Source of the DNA: CAYMKE01 sp964345135
GTDB lineage: Bacteria > Bacteroidota > Bacteroidia > Bacteroidales > JBBRXJ01
Direction of reading: 5' to 3'
Length of the DNA: 7,985 nucleotides
Assembly (NCBI GenBank): GCA_964345135.1
Contig: CAYFQI010000135.1
Span: 1-7,985, forward strand
Shown: piece after piece, positions 1 through 6,131 of the stretch
Position numbering within the stretch: the stretch's first letter is position 1
Layout of the letters: each line of letters begins with the position of its first letter
The notes under the pieces: model-generated
The model's database searches: none
Told to the model about the DNA's origin: nothing
What the model saw: only the letters and a program-made list of their open reading frames with translations
Program-made: the position numbers and the translations under genes

Positions 1-1
1 T

Positions 2-82
2 TTCACACCCCTGTTTAAAGAAGCAGAAAATATTTATCCTATATATATTGGTTTTCGATTGGAATTGAAACGGTTTTTATGA
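2..82 (+). CDS. C-terminal end of a truncated gene, possibly an outer-membrane beta-barrel protein
   Basis: An open frame enters from the left edge and runs 26 codons to TGA at 80-82. The tail has the residues FTPLFKEAENIYP followed by YIGFRLELKRFL. It alternates aromatic and hydrophobic residues with polar ones and ends close to a phenylalanine. This resembles the last beta-strand of Bacteroidota outer-membrane barrels such as TonB-dependent receptors, but 26 residues cannot prove it. A strong terminator starts 18 bases after the stop, which supports this being a real gene end. Seen: the frame, the stop and the terminator. Inferred: the barrel identity. Confidence 0.45.
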   Translation, partial: FTPLFKEAENIYPIYIGFRLELKRFL

Positions 83-100
83 TCTTTATGCTGTAAAATA

Positions 101-132
101 AAAAAAGCCTTCATATTAATGGAGGCTTTTTT
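101..132. terminator. Two-way intrinsic terminator
   Basis: The arms 101-112 and 121-132 form a 12-bp stem with a single G-T wobble around the 8-base loop ATATTAAT. The stem has a GC-containing core (GCCT/AGGC) flanked by an A-run on one side and a T-run on the other, so it can terminate in both directions. It sits 18 bases after the stop of the gene ending at 82 and 6 bases beyond the 3' end of the tRNA read leftward, so it probably serves both transcripts. Confidence 0.85.
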
Positions 133-138
133 TACGTG

Positions 139-210
<72 letters not shown>

Positions 211-223
211 ATATTTGAAACCA

Positions 224-231
224 CAAATTTA
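224..231 (-). promoter_or_regulatory. Likely -7 element of the tRNA-fMet promoter
   Basis: Read on the minus strand this is TAAATTTG, a full match to the Bacteroidota -7 consensus TAnnTTTG. It ends 13 bases before the mature tRNA 5' end, which would give a leader of about 6-8 nt. No clear TTTG -33 box is present at 19-21 bases upstream, so only half of the promoter is recognisable. Confidence 0.45.
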
Positions 232-334
232 ATAAATAAACTTTAAAGAACAGGCATATATTATATATAATTAACAAAAAATCCTTAAAAAATAAAGATT
301 TTCTTATTATAGTGTATTTTTTAAAAACAAAATG

Positions 335-342
335 TATTTTTG
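335..342 (+). promoter_or_regulatory. Likely -7 element for the MFS gene
   Basis: TATTTTTG matches the Bacteroidota TAnnTTTG -7 consensus and lies 45 bases before the MFS start codon, implying a leader of about 40 nt. There is no TTTG at the expected -33 position. The match is short in an AT-rich region, so it is a plausible call and not a firm one. Confidence 0.35.
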
Positions 343-387
343 AGATACTTTCAATGAATGCTTAGTAAAAGCTAAACAGGAGTATCT

Positions 388-1569
388 ATGGGAGAGAAAT
401 TATACAGGGATATTAATTTGAAAATTATTTTTGGCATCACCCTGATGGCCGTGTTAGGAGTGGCCTCAATTACTCCTGCACTGCCTATGATAAGAGAAAA
501 GTTTGGTATTACCGAATTGCAGGCTTCTTTTCTGATCACGATTTTTACATTACCAGGTGTAATACTTACCCCGGTTTTGGGTGTCCTGTCCGATATAATA
601 GGAAGAAAAAGGATTGTTCTGTATTCACTTTTTATTTTTACAATTGCTGGTGTTTCGTGTGCTTTTGTAAATGATTATAACGTGCTTTTGATAATGCGTT
701 TTTTTCAGGGCGTTGGTACTGCAGCTTTAGGTTCTATGAATGTGACACTTATTGGGGATATTTATTCGGACAGGCAAAGAGCAGAAGCAATGGGATACAA
801 TAGCAGTGTACTGAGTATTGGAACAGGACTTTATCCAATGATAGGAGGGATGCTTGCTGTTTTGGGATGGAACTATCCATTTTTACTTGCTTTTTTAGGA
901 TTGCCGGTAGGTTTGTTTACATATAAAAAGTTAAATAATCCTGAACCTCACAACAGCCAGCCCTTAAAAGAGTATTTAAATAGTGCAATACATAATTTAA
1001 TAAAGCCCCAGGTGGTGGTTGTTTTTATATTGACTTTATTTGCATTTGTCATTTTATATGGTATTTTGCTTGCTTATATGCCATTTTTATTAGTCAATAG
1101 TTTTAATGCTACATCGGTTACAATTGGAGCTGTTATTTCTGTCTTATCTTTTTCTACTGCTATAGCTGCATCTCAATTAGGTAAGTTGTCCAGAAAATAT
1201 ACAACAAAACAAATACTGAGGATAGGATTTTTGTTTTATTTCGTGGGTATTATCTGTATTCCATTTATCAATAATATATGGCTTTTAATCATTCCAATTG
1301 TTTTATATGGAATCGGGCAGGGAATTAATATTCCCACGATTTATTCAACCGTTGCTTCATTAGCACCCATGAATCAACGGGGAGTATTTATGTCAGTTAA
1401 TGGCACTATTTTAAGGCTTGGACAAACAATAGGGCCATTGATCATGGGAAGCCTTTATGCTTTCATGGGCATTGACAGTATATTTTATGCAGGAGCATTC
1501 ATTGCTTTTTTAGGATTCTTTTTGATCATTCGGATTGTGAATCCTGAAAAAGAAATTAGAAAACATTAG
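388..1569 (+). CDS. MFS transporter, DHA1-like drug or small-molecule exporter
   Basis: This 393-residue inner-membrane protein has about twelve hydrophobic helices in two halves, separated by a polar stretch near residues 181-205. That is the usual size and layout of a 12-helix major facilitator. Helix 1 carries the sequence TPALPMI (29-35), typical of the DHA1 drug:H+ antiporter group. Loop 2-3 has motif A, GVLSDIIGRKR (65-75). Helix 4 has the RFFQGVGTA motif (104-112, motif B-like). Helix 5 has a motif C-like stretch with G, P and paired G (GLYPMIGG, 147-154), associated with exporters. The ATG at 388 follows AGGAG at 378-382. The gene converges on glmM with one base between the stops. Family membership is firm. 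Substrate cannot be read from sequence; a role in sugar or muropeptide transport is not supported beyond proximity. Confidence 0.9.
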   Translation: MGEKLYRDINLKIIFGITLMAVLGVASITPALPMIREKFGITELQASFLITIFTLPGVILTPVLGVLSDIIGRKRIVLYSLFIFTIAGVSCAFVNDYNVLLIMRFFQGVGTAALGSMNVTLIGDIYSDRQRAEAMGYNSSVLSIGTGLYPMIGGMLAVLGWNYPFLLAFLGLPVGLFTYKKLNNPEPHNSQPLKEYLNSAIHNLIKPQVVVVFILTLFAFVILYGILLAYMPFLLVNSFNATSVTIGAVISVLSFSTAIAASQLGKLSRKYTTKQILRIGFLFYFVGIICIPFINNIWLLIIPIVLYGIGQGINIPTIYSTVASLAPMNQRGVFMSVNGTILRLGQTIGPLIMGSLYAFMGIDSIFYAGAFIAFLGFFLIIRIVNPEKEIRKH

Positions 1570-1570
1570 A

Positions 1571-2959
1571 TTAATCGCTGAGATTTTGTATATCAGTGAT
1601 GATTTTATTTGCCAATAATTCTGCATTTTCACGTGTATTGCTTTCAGTGTAAAGCCTGATAATTGGTTCCGTGTTTGATTTTCTTAAATGAGCCCATTCT
1701 TTATTGAAAAATATTTTCACTCCATCTTCATCATTGATCTTGTTTTTCGAGTATAATTTTTTGATGTTTTCAAATATGGTATCAATGTCTTCTTTTGTTG
1801 AAAGCGGAATTTTATTCTTTGTCATTGCATATTGAGGAAATGATTTTTGCAATTCGGAACATTTTTTCCCGGATTTCATAAGGAATGAAAGAAATAGCGC
1901 AATTCCAACCAATGCATCCCGGCCATAATGAAATTCAGGGTAAATGATGCCACCATTGCCTTCTCCCCCGATGATTGCATGAACTTGTTTCATTTTTTCC
2001 ACTACATTTACTTCACCCACGGCAGATGCAAAATATTTGCAACCATGTTTTTTTGCAATATCATTTAAAGCCTGGGTTGATGAAAGATTAGAGACAGCGG
2101 TACCCTTTTTGTGTGATAATATATAATCTGCCACGGCAACCAGGGTATATTCTTCTCCAAACATGGTTCCGTCTTCATTGATGATAGCCAACCTGTCTAC
2201 ATCAGGATCAACAACAATTCCTAAATCAGCTTTTTTTGTTTTAACCAGAGTTGAGATTTCTGTTAAATGAGAGGGTAAGGGTTCGGGGTTATGAGCAAAT
2301 TTTCCATCGGGTGTGCAATTGATTTTGTAAATATTGTTTACTCCAAGTGCAGTTAGAAGCTTGGGAACAGCAATTCCCCCAACCGAATTTATCCCGTCAA
2401 CAACGATTGTTAAGTTTTTACTTTTTATAGCCTTGTGATCTACTAATGCAAGGTTTAGAATTTTTGATATATGTTGGTCATCAAAATCATTGCACTTCGA
2501 AATGGTGCCAAGCTGATTAACTGTTTCATAAGTGAATGATTCGCTTTCTGCAATATTTAATAATTCTTCACCTTCCTCTGCAGAGATGAATTCACCTTTA
2601 TGATTTAAAAGCTTTAGTGCATTCCATTCAACGGGGTTATGGCTTGCAGTTATAATCACACCTCCTGATGCACTGAATTCGGTTACAGCTAATTCCACGG
2701 TTGGTGTTGTAGCGAGTCCAAGATCAATAACATCAAATCCTATAGCTGTTAATGAACAGCTTACAGCTTCTGTAACCATGTCGCCTGAAAAGCGGGCATC
2801 TTTCCCAATGATTATGATTTTTCCACGAGATAAATTTTTCTTTTTGATTAAAGCTCCAAAAGCACTTGTATATTTGACAATGTCTAAGGGAGTTAATCCA
2901 TTTCCTTCTGTTCCGCCTATGGTACCCCTGATACCGGATATTGATTTAATCAGACTCAT
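1571..2959 (-). CDS. glmM: Phosphoglucosamine mutase GlmM
   Basis: GlmM converts glucosamine-6-phosphate to glucosamine-1-phosphate on the cytosolic route to UDP-GlcNAc, the precursor of peptidoglycan and lipopolysaccharide. At 462 residues it is full length for the alpha-D-phosphohexomutase family. All four signature loops are present in order: the phosphoserine loop TASHNP (104-109, Ser106), the metal-binding loop DPDVDR (251-256), the sugar-binding loop GEGNGG (332-337), and the phosphate-binding loop RKSNTEPIIR (426-435). The GEGNGG loop and the following YPEFHYGRDALVG are as I know them from Bacteroidota proteins annotated GlmM. Related phosphomannomutase/phosphoglucomutase activity cannot be excluded by sequence alone. 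The ATG start gives the usual N-terminus ISGIRGTIGG. A -7-like element lies upstream, and the MFS gene converges on it from the left. Confidence 0.9.
   Translation of the reverse strand: MSLIKSISGIRGTIGGTEGNGLTPLDIVKYTSAFGALIKKKNLSRGKIIIIGKDARFSGDMVTEAVSCSLTAIGFDVIDLGLATTPTVELAVTEFSASGGVIITASHNPVEWNALKLLNHKGEFISAEEGEELLNIAESESFTYETVNQLGTISKCNDFDDQHISKILNLALVDHKAIKSKNLTIVVDGINSVGGIAVPKLLTALGVNNIYKINCTPDGKFAHNPEPLPSHLTEISTLVKTKKADLGIVVDPDVDRLAIINEDGTMFGEEYTLVAVADYILSHKKGTAVSNLSSTQALNDIAKKHGCKYFASAVGEVNVVEKMKQVHAIIGGEGNGGIIYPEFHYGRDALVGIALFLSFLMKSGKKCSELQKSFPQYAMTKNKIPLSTKEDIDTIFENIKKLYSKNKINDEDGVKIFFNKEWAHLRKSNTEPIIRLYTESNTRENAELLANKIITDIQNLSD
1574..1610 (+). terminator. Possible terminator of the MFS transcript, inside the 3' end of glmM
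   Basis: Arms ATCGCTGA (1574-1581) and TCAGTGAT (1593-1600) pair over 8 bp with one G-T wobble and an 11-base loop. They are followed on the plus strand by GATTTTATTT. It starts 5 bases after the MFS stop and overlaps the last codons of glmM on the other strand. The stem is modest and the tail is broken by G and A, so efficiency is uncertain. Confidence 0.4.
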
Positions 2960-2984
2960 GATTTAAATGTTTTTTAAGAAGTAG

Positions 2985-2992
2985 CAAAAATA
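2985..2992 (-). promoter_or_regulatory. Possible -7 element for glmM
   Basis: Read on the minus strand this is TATTTTTG, matching TAnnTTTG, 25 bases upstream of the glmM ATG. A TTTG (complement of CAAA at 3008-3011) lies upstream, but with only 15 bases between the boxes, shorter than the usual 19-21. A leader of under 20 nt is implied. No Shine-Dalgarno sequence is visible, as is common in this phylum. Confidence 0.35.
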
Positions 2993-3000
2993 AAAAATAC

Positions 3001-3033
3001 TTTGTACCAAATCTTCATCATTTATTATATTTG
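3001..3033 (+). promoter_or_regulatory. Bacteroidota-type promoter for a candidate small RNA
   Basis: TTTG at 3001-3004 and TATATTTG at 3026-3033 match the -33 (TTTG) and -7 (TAnnTTTG) consensus with a 21-base spacer, inside the accepted 19-21 range. This is the only promoter in the window where I find both boxes correctly spaced. Predicted initiation falls around 3040-3042. No credible protein gene follows on this strand; a foldable segment begins at 3041 instead. It lies back to back with the likely glmM promoter. Confidence 0.6.
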
Positions 3034-3040
3034 TTCCCGT

Positions 3041-3210
3041 AGGGTTTTCAGAGTTTCTTATATACTGCTTCAAATTTTGTGCAAATGAGTGCATAACCAA
3101 GCCATTGGCTTGAGCTATGCCGAATGCAGCCAAAATTATTTAAATTTTTTTGCATTATCCCGATAGTGCTGCAAAAATTTTCATTATCTATGAAAAACTC
3201 TGAAAATTTT
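3041..3210 (+). ncRNA. Candidate structured small RNA, about 170 nt, family unknown
   Basis: This segment lies directly after a well-formed promoter. Its ends pair with each other: TTTTCAGAGTTT (3045-3056) is the perfect reverse complement of AAACTCTGAAAA (3195-3206), and AGGG/TTTT extends this to 16 pairs with three G-U. Two hairpins lie inside. The first pairs 3073-3079 with 3131-3137, 3080-3083 with 3125-3128, 3091-3095 with 3116-3120, and CAAGCC (3098-3103) with GGCTTG (3107-3112). The second pairs TTTTT (3147-3151) with AAAAA (3173-3177) and GCATTAT (3152-3158) with ATAGTGC (3163-3169) around CCCG. The fold starts at the predicted transcription start. I see no tmRNA, SRP RNA or RNase P signature. 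Size would suit a 6S-like or GlmY/GlmZ-like RNA, but no motif proves either. There is no clear U-tract terminator. A minus-strand role upstream of glmM is the alternative. Confidence 0.45.
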
Positions 3211-3371
3211 GATGCGAAATAATTATTTAAAGTCCCCTTAATATCGTTGAGATTTACGTGAAGGAACAAGAGATGAACCGAGCCATGACAAATTCTTTGA
3301 CACACAATCATGATTATTTTTTACTTGCGAGCTACATATGACCGATTAAAAATAAAAAATAAACAGATGAA
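3211..3371. other. Non-coding remainder of the glmM-side intergenic region
   Basis: No convincing gene is visible here. It holds a 12-bp AT palindrome (3217-3228) and a 10-bp palindrome AATCATGATT (3306-3315) followed by a short T-run. It also holds a 22-codon frame (3273-3341) preceded by AAGGA at 3261-3265. None of these has enough support to call. Confidence 0.5.
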
Positions 3372-3821
3372 TCAGGCTCCAATAACCCAAAGTACACGTT
3401 CTTCATTAATGCATAATTCAACAAGTTGAATCAGTTCAAGATTGATTTGGTGAAGTGCATTTAAATAATAATTCCAATCCTTTTTCTTGTATTCTTTTTT
3501 TATTTTTTCAATGAAGTCTTTACCCCAAAATTCACTGTTTATATAATTTGAGAATTGACGTTCAGTTTTAATAGCGGATAATTGTTCTTCTTTTTTCTTT
3601 AATTCATTTAACAGCGGGATTATTTTCCGTGTTCCATACAAGGTAGGCTGGATATAATCATATAATGAATTACTGTTTTCAAAACAATCTATAAATATAT
3701 TAAATACTTCAGTATCTAAATATTTCGATTCTTCGTCGCATCTTACAAAATTCTCTTTATCACCGGTTGTATTAAATTCTACAAAATTTAAATTCCCGGA
3801 ATCAAATAGCTCAAGCCTCAT
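3372..3821 (-). CDS. Small hypothetical cytosolic protein, about 149 residues
   Basis: I do not recognise this protein. It has no signal peptide or membrane segment. It is acidic in its first third (residues 1-60) and lysine-rich from about 72. A charged, probably helical stretch follows (LNELKKKEEQLSAIKTE, about residues 70-86), then a stretch with the spacing of an amphipathic helix near the C-terminus (LHQINLELIQLVELC). An upstream TTG at 3831-3833 would add four residues. I prefer the ATG at 3819-3821 because TTG lies inside a 16-bp palindrome and ATG is the commoner start. The gene is divergent from the AmgK/RapZ-C fusion, with about 96 bases between starts, and runs toward the structured segment and glmM. 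The length, the acidic-to-lysine-rich shift and an uninterrupted frame suggest a real gene. No function can be assigned. Confidence 0.6.
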   Translation of the reverse strand: MRLELFDSGNLNFVEFNTTGDKENFVRCDEESKYLDTEVFNIFIDCFENSNSLYDYIQPTLYGTRKIIPLLNELKKKEEQLSAIKTERQFSNYINSEFWGKDFIEKIKKEYKKKDWNYYLNALHQINLELIQLVELCINEERVLWVIGA

Positions 3822-3827
3822 TGATTT

Positions 3828-3843
3828 TAACAATTAATTGTTA
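3828..3843. repeat. 16-bp perfect palindrome in a divergent intergenic region
   Basis: TAACAATTAATTGTTA is a perfect palindrome lying 6 bases upstream of the preferred ATG of the small leftward gene, in the gap it shares with the rightward fusion gene. It could be an operator for a dimeric regulator, but it is entirely AT apart from one C-G pair per half, so chance is a serious alternative. Confidence 0.3.
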
Positions 3844-3917
3844 TCATTGCATATAAAATTATAAAATAAACATGAATTACACGAATTTATTTTGATTTAT
3901 TTTAAGGGGTCTTTATT

Positions 3918-5348
3918 TTGAATAAACAATTATATACATTATTTAGTACTCTTTACAAAAAATGGTCTGGTGAAGAAATTTTGAAAATTTCTTTATTTCC
4001 ACCATCAGGCTCATCAAGGAGTTATTGCAGGATTTTTAGTGCTACCCGACAGGCTATTGGTGTGTATCATACCAATAGATTTGAAACGAAGGCATTTATC
4101 TTGTTTACAGATTTTTTTTTACAGAAAAGGTTGCCTGTACCTCAAATTTATGCAAAGGAACTTGAACAGGATATTTATCTTATTCAGGACCTGGGAGATC
4201 AAAGTGTGTATGATAAGGTGATGCAGTTAAAACAAGAAGGCAATGATGAGGGAATTTTTAATCTTTATGTAAAAATATTAAAAGAATTGCCAAAGTTTCA
4301 GATTCTTGCCGGGAAAGAATTTAATTATGATTCGTGTTATCCCAGGAAGGAGTTCGACAGGCAATCGGTTATATGGGATTTAAATTATTTCAAATATAAT
4401 TTTTTAAAATTAGCCCACGTAGGCTTTGACGAATCCCATTTAGAAAATGATTTTAATGTTTTAGCAGATGCCGTGGATACAATTGACAGAAATTATTTTA
4501 TGTACAGGGATTTCCAGTCAAGAAATATTATGATCCAAAACGGGCGCTTTTATTTTATCGATTATCAGGGAGGAAGGAAAGGGCCGCTTCATTATGATTT
4601 GGCTTCTCTTCTTTTTGAATCGAAGACAAATATTTCTTTTAACACGAAAGAAAGACTACTTGAATACTATATTAATGAGTTGAAACATTACATCACAATT
4701 GACCGGGATATGTTTATTCAAAATTTTTATTTATGTGTTTTGGTCAGGCTCTTGCAAGCTTTTGGAGCTTATGGTTACAGGGGATTGTATGAACAAAAGC
4801 CTTTGTTTATTGAGAGTATACCGTATGGCTTAAATAATATAAAATGGCTTTTAGATCAGAAGAAATTTTCTTTGGATATCCCCGAATTATCAAATGTATT
4901 AATGAGAATGACTGAATCCGGTTTCCTCAATACATTGGGAAAAAAAAGAGAATCATTGACTATACATATTAATAGTTTTTCATTCAGAAATGGCATTCCG
5001 TTTGATCCAACCGGTAACGGAGGAGGATTTGTATTTGATTGCAGATTACTACCCAATCCTGGCCTGCAAGAAGAGTACAAGTCTTTATACGGTACCGACA
5101 AAAAAGTTATAGAATTTCTTGAATCCAAAGAAGAAGTTATTCGCTTTAGAAATGAAGTGAAAAATATTATTGATCAAACAATTCTTTCATACAAGAAAAA
5201 AGGATATACGGATTTAACTGTTCATTTCGGATGTACCGGGGGGCAGCATCGTTCTGTATATATGGCCCAATTTCTTAGCTCTTATTTAAACGAATTTCAT
5301 GATGTATCTGTAGATTTACATCACCTGGTAAAAGATAAAAATGTATAA
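3918..5348 (+). CDS. AmgK-like sugar kinase fused to a RapZ C-terminal domain
   Basis: This 476-residue cytosolic protein has two domains. Residues about 1-330 are an aminoglycoside-phosphotransferase-fold kinase. It has a glycine/serine loop PPSGSSRSYCR (28-38), a catalytic loop YRDFQSRNIM (196-205; Asp198, Asn203), and a metal-binding segment FIDYQ with Asp215 leading to GPLHYDLASL (222-231). The last two match AmgK, the anomeric MurNAc/GlcNAc kinase of peptidoglycan recycling, although Tyr replaces the usual His of HRD. Residues about 347-476 are a RapZ C-terminal domain, with SFSFRNGIPFD (353-363), VFDCRLLPNP (372-381) and CTGGQHRSV (439-447), the loop linked to glucosamine-6-phosphate binding in E. 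coli RapZ. The RapZ Walker-type N-domain is absent. The start is TTG at 3918, preceded by AAGGGG (3904-3909) at 8-base spacing; an in-frame TAA at 3903-3905 rules out extension, and the next Met is within the kinase. It probably forms an operon with the nucleotidyltransferase 43 bases downstream. Domain calls are firm; the substrate is inferred. Confidence 0.88.
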   Translation: MNKQLYTLFSTLYKKWSGEEILKISLFPPSGSSRSYCRIFSATRQAIGVYHTNRFETKAFILFTDFFLQKRLPVPQIYAKELEQDIYLIQDLGDQSVYDKVMQLKQEGNDEGIFNLYVKILKELPKFQILAGKEFNYDSCYPRKEFDRQSVIWDLNYFKYNFLKLAHVGFDESHLENDFNVLADAVDTIDRNYFMYRDFQSRNIMIQNGRFYFIDYQGGRKGPLHYDLASLLFESKTNISFNTKERLLEYYINELKHYITIDRDMFIQNFYLCVLVRLLQAFGAYGYRGLYEQKPLFIESIPYGLNNIKWLLDQKKFSLDIPELSNVLMRMTESGFLNTLGKKRESLTIHINSFSFRNGIPFDPTGNGGGFVFDCRLLPNPGLQEEYKSLYGTDKKVIEFLESKEEVIRFRNEVKNIIDQTILSYKKKGYTDLTVHFGCTGGQHRSVYMAQFLSSYLNEFHDVSVDLHHLVKDKNV

Positions 5349-5370
5349 CCCCCAACAACATATTGGGTTA
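5346..5370 (+). other. Small hairpin in the gap between the kinase fusion and nucleotidyltransferase
   Basis: CCCAA (5351-5355) pairs with TTGGG (5363-5367) around a 7-base loop. TAA/TTA pairs continue the stem past a CC bulge and include the stop codon of the upstream gene. No U-tract follows, so it is unlikely to terminate transcription. It could affect message stability or reinitiation. Confidence 0.3.
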
Positions 5371-5391
5371 AATGACTAAAAATATTATGAT

Positions 5392-6126
5392 ATGAAAGCA
5401 ATGATATTTGCAGCAGGCCTTGGAACCCGGTTGAGGCCATTAACAAATGATAAACCCAAAGCCCTGGTTGAATTGAACGGTAAACCTGTTATAGAACATA
5501 TAATCAGCAAATTAGTTCAACACGATTTTAACGAGATAATAGTGAATGTTCATCATTTTTCGTCGCAAATGATCAATTTTTTAGATAACCTGAATATTCC
5601 TGGATTACATATTGCTATTTCGGATGAACGAGACCAATTACTTGATACCGGGGGCGGGTTAAATAAAGCAGGTTGGTTTTTTAATGATGGAAATCCTTTT
5701 CTTATATATAATGTAGATATCATTTCATCGATAGATTTGACTAAATTATATACAACACATATAAATAACATGGCAGATATTACATTAGTTGTTAGCAATC
5801 GTAAATCTGATCGTGTTTTGCTATTTGACGCAGAAGATCAATTTTGTGGATGGCGTAATAATAAAACAAGAGAACAAAATATAGTCAGAAATCAGGTTTC
5901 AGAATTTAAACAGTTCCCATTTAGCGGTATTCATGTAATGAATTCCAATATACTGGATTTAATAGAGGAAGAGGGCCGGTTTTCTATTATAAAACTTTAC
6001 CTTAGGTTGGCCAACTTAACAAGTATATCTTATTACTATCATGAAAATGATTTTTGGATTGATATAGGGAAGCCAGAAAATATTGTGAAGGCCGAACACT
6101 GGTTAAAAACCGTTTCTCTTGGATAA
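5392..6126 (+). CDS. MurU-like sugar-1-phosphate nucleotidyltransferase
   Basis: This enzyme transfers a nucleotidyl group from an NTP to a sugar 1-phosphate. Given its neighbour, the likely reaction is UTP plus MurNAc- or GlcNAc-1-phosphate giving UDP-sugar, the MurU step of cell-wall recycling. The 244 residues form one GT-A type Rossmann domain. The signature GLGTRLRPLT (9-18) with PKAL (22-25) binds nucleotide and pyrophosphate. DTGGGL (85-90) contacts the base and sugar. Asp109 in YNVDI (106-110) binds metal. FSGIHVM (177-183) and WIDIGKPEN (222-230) complete the active site. The NVD in place of the NGD of Pseudomonas MurU is what I recall as usual for Bacteroidota members. It lacks the beta-helix acetyltransferase domain of GlmU. 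A GDP-mannose or other hexose-1-phosphate role remains possible. It follows the kinase fusion by 43 bases and ends 5 bases before a convergent gene. Confidence 0.85.
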   Translation: MKAMIFAAGLGTRLRPLTNDKPKALVELNGKPVIEHIISKLVQHDFNEIIVNVHHFSSQMINFLDNLNIPGLHIAISDERDQLLDTGGGLNKAGWFFNDGNPFLIYNVDIISSIDLTKLYTTHINNMADITLVVSNRKSDRVLLFDAEDQFCGWRNNKTREQNIVRNQVSEFKQFPFSGIHVMNSNILDLIEEEGRFSIIKLYLRLANLTSISYYYHENDFWIDIGKPENIVKAEHWLKTVSLG

Positions 6127-6131
6127 ACCAA

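Noticed and set aside
388..1569. MFS protein as the MurNAc or muropeptide importer of the salvage pathway
   Set aside because: Its motifs point to the DHA1 exporter group, and it lies beyond glmM in its own transcript. Proximity alone is not evidence.
2778..2966. A 62-codon plus-strand frame inside glmM
   Set aside because: It lies wholly antisense to the start of a well-supported gene and has no protein features of its own. Frames at 4039-4221, 4856-5128 and 5553-5798 were dropped for the same reason.
3041..3210. The fold as tmRNA, SRP RNA or RNase P RNA
   Set aside because: There is no tRNA-like 3' end, no SRP apical motif and no RNase P core motif such as GAGGAAAGTCC.
3048..3311. An 87-codon minus-strand frame across the gene-free stretch
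   Set aside because: It has no recognisable protein features, no promoter on that strand, and lies over the helices of the RNA candidate. Its Cys- and His-rich mixed composition looks like translated non-coding DNA.
3306..3322. Palindrome AATCATGATT followed by T-rich sequence, as a terminator for the RNA candidate
   Set aside because: The stem is 5 bp at most with no real loop and too AT-rich to terminate; it is also about 100 bases beyond the fold.
3273..3341. A 22-codon plus-strand frame with AAGGA seven bases upstream
   Set aside because: It is too short to support, Shine-Dalgarno sequences are weak predictors in this phylum, and the composition has no membrane or toxin-like pattern.
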